The notes under the pieces were generated by a model. The model did not search any database and had not been told where the DNA came from. It saw only the letters and a program-made list of their open reading frames with translations. Shown here piece by piece: positions 6,281 through 6,792 of a DNA stretch of 6,792 nt (its first letter is position 1; every line of letters begins with the position of its first letter). This stretch comes from Deltaproteobacteria bacterium (GTDB lineage Bacteria; Desulfobacterota; Desulfobacteria; Desulfobacterales; Desulfatirhabdiaceae): NCBI GenBank assembly GCA_026388755.1, contig JAPLJE010000685.1, positions 1 through 6,792 on the forward strand, read 5' to 3'. The position numbers and the translations under genes are program-made.

Positions 6281-6326
6281 TGTTTCGCTCCTTTCTTGGC
6301 ATATGATATCTGTCTTAATAATAACG

Positions 6327-6338
6327 CTTTCTCGAAAG
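6327..6338. promoter_or_regulatory. Candidate operator palindrome upstream of the toxin-antitoxin pair
   Basis: CTTTC-TC-GAAAG is a 12-base dyad with five-base arms, about 47 bp upstream of the antitoxin start. GATATC and CATATG palindromes lie nearer the gene (6299-6310). Toxin-antitoxin promoters are often autoregulated through such dyads, but I cannot place a convincing -35/-10 pair around it. Confidence 0.25.
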
Positions 6339-6713
6339 GGACTCTATCCTTGTCGCCATCCATTTTCACACCGGGGCAGTTTCTGAGAAAAACAGACAAT
6401 AACACTTTACTGACGGATACATATTTCCAACTCATACTGAAAAGGCGTCAGCGAGATGCATTTCACGTGGATTCGCTTCACGCCGTGGTTATTAACATAT
6501 AAACGCTCTCAGGCCGTACCAGCGACATCAGATTATCTATTCTGCCTGCATTCAAATCACTATCTTATTAAATTCATGTATTATATGAAAGATAAATACT
6601 ATACAAGAATTTCCCGAAATTTAATTTATTTTGAAGGCTGTCATGGTATGAAAATGAATAAAACAGTTTCTAAATATTATTTATGCCCCCCAGTTACAGT
6701 TGCGAACATAATT
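6339..6713. other. AT-rich stretch without a convincing gene
   Basis: No frame on either strand shows a recognisable domain, a good start site and protein-like composition together. The longest plus-strand frame (6456-6764) is rich in Tyr, His and Trp and lacks a ribosome binding site. A 38-aa sub-frame starting at ATG 6650 is more protein-like, but has only a distant AAGG and overlaps the likely start of the next gene. The stretch probably holds the promoter of the gene starting at 6725 and perhaps decayed coding sequence. Confidence 0.4.
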
Positions 6714-6724
6714 GGAGACGCTTT

Positions 6725-6792
6725 ATGGAAAAGCCGGGATCATTTGCTGAAGAAATGGCAATAAAAAAGCAAGTAGTCACACTGCCCCATCG
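6725..6792 (+). CDS. 5' end of an unidentified gene (partial, runs off the window)
   Basis: ATG at 6725 is preceded by GGAGA (6714-6718) at six-base spacing, a strong initiation site. The frame is open to the edge for 22 full codons (MEKPGSFAEEM, then AIKKQVVTLPH). A second in-frame ATG at 6755 would give a start at MAIKKQ. Too little is present to name a family. A competing frame ends at 6764 but has weaker initiation signals. Confidence 0.45.
   Translation, partial: MEKPGSFAEEMAIKKQVVTLPH

Noticed and set aside
6456..6764. Plus-strand 102-codon frame
   Set aside because: No ribosome binding site, unusual Tyr/His/Trp-rich composition, and it overlaps a better-supported start at 6725.

Overview
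The window looks like chromosomal DNA of an anaerobic proteobacterium in the broad sense, most likely a Desulfobacterota (former Deltaproteobacteria) lineage. This is an inference from moderate GC content, clear Shine-Dalgarno sites, and a gene mix (DUF3786 protein, TM1586-type nitroreductase, SPFH/GYF_2 protein with zinc-ribbon partner, ParE-type toxin-antitoxin) that I associate with sulfate-reducing relatives. No rRNA, tRNA, CRISPR array or intact insertion sequence is visible.

Left block (1-2298, plus strand). The window opens inside the last 47 codons of a membrane protein that resembles the C-terminus of a two-TM (Ion_trans_2) potassium channel. It is followed by a 370-aa SPFH (virion-core/YdjI-like) protein ending in a GYF_2 domain, and a 232-aa protein with three zinc ribbons (zf-TFIIB type). 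The last two form a plausible two-gene unit. In Bacillus subtilis a related SPFH protein (YdjI) and a zinc-ribbon protein (YdjG) sit beside pspA, so a membrane-quality or envelope-stress role is the most reasonable inference.

Scar (about 2299-2577). Directly after the zinc-ribbon stop codon lies a visibly GC-richer stretch. On the minus strand it carries the start (with its own Shine-Dalgarno site) and first ~48 codons of what looks like a leucine carboxyl methyltransferase/PPM-family SAM-dependent methyltransferase. The remainder of that gene is absent, so this is a gene remnant.

Middle block (2600-3936, plus strand). An AT-rich region holds a near-consensus sigma70 promoter with palindromes in and just after it, then an ArsR-family regulator with a CxC metal/thiol-like motif and, 22 bp later, a TM1586-like nitroreductase. 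This looks like an autoregulated two-gene operon.

Right block (3964-6280, minus strand). A DUF3786 protein is followed by an unrecognised 325-aa protein. Upstream of these, on the same strand, is a complete type II toxin-antitoxin pair: an addiction-module antitoxin (PF09720-like) overlapping a ParE/RelE-family toxin by ATGA. The last ~440 bp is AT-rich with no convincing gene until a probable new plus-strand gene starts at 6725 and runs off the end.

The strongest candidates for something unusual are the SPFH-GYF_2/triple-zinc-ribbon pair next to an ion-channel gene, and the 325-aa orphan beside DUF3786. Neither can be called a new system from sequence reading alone.
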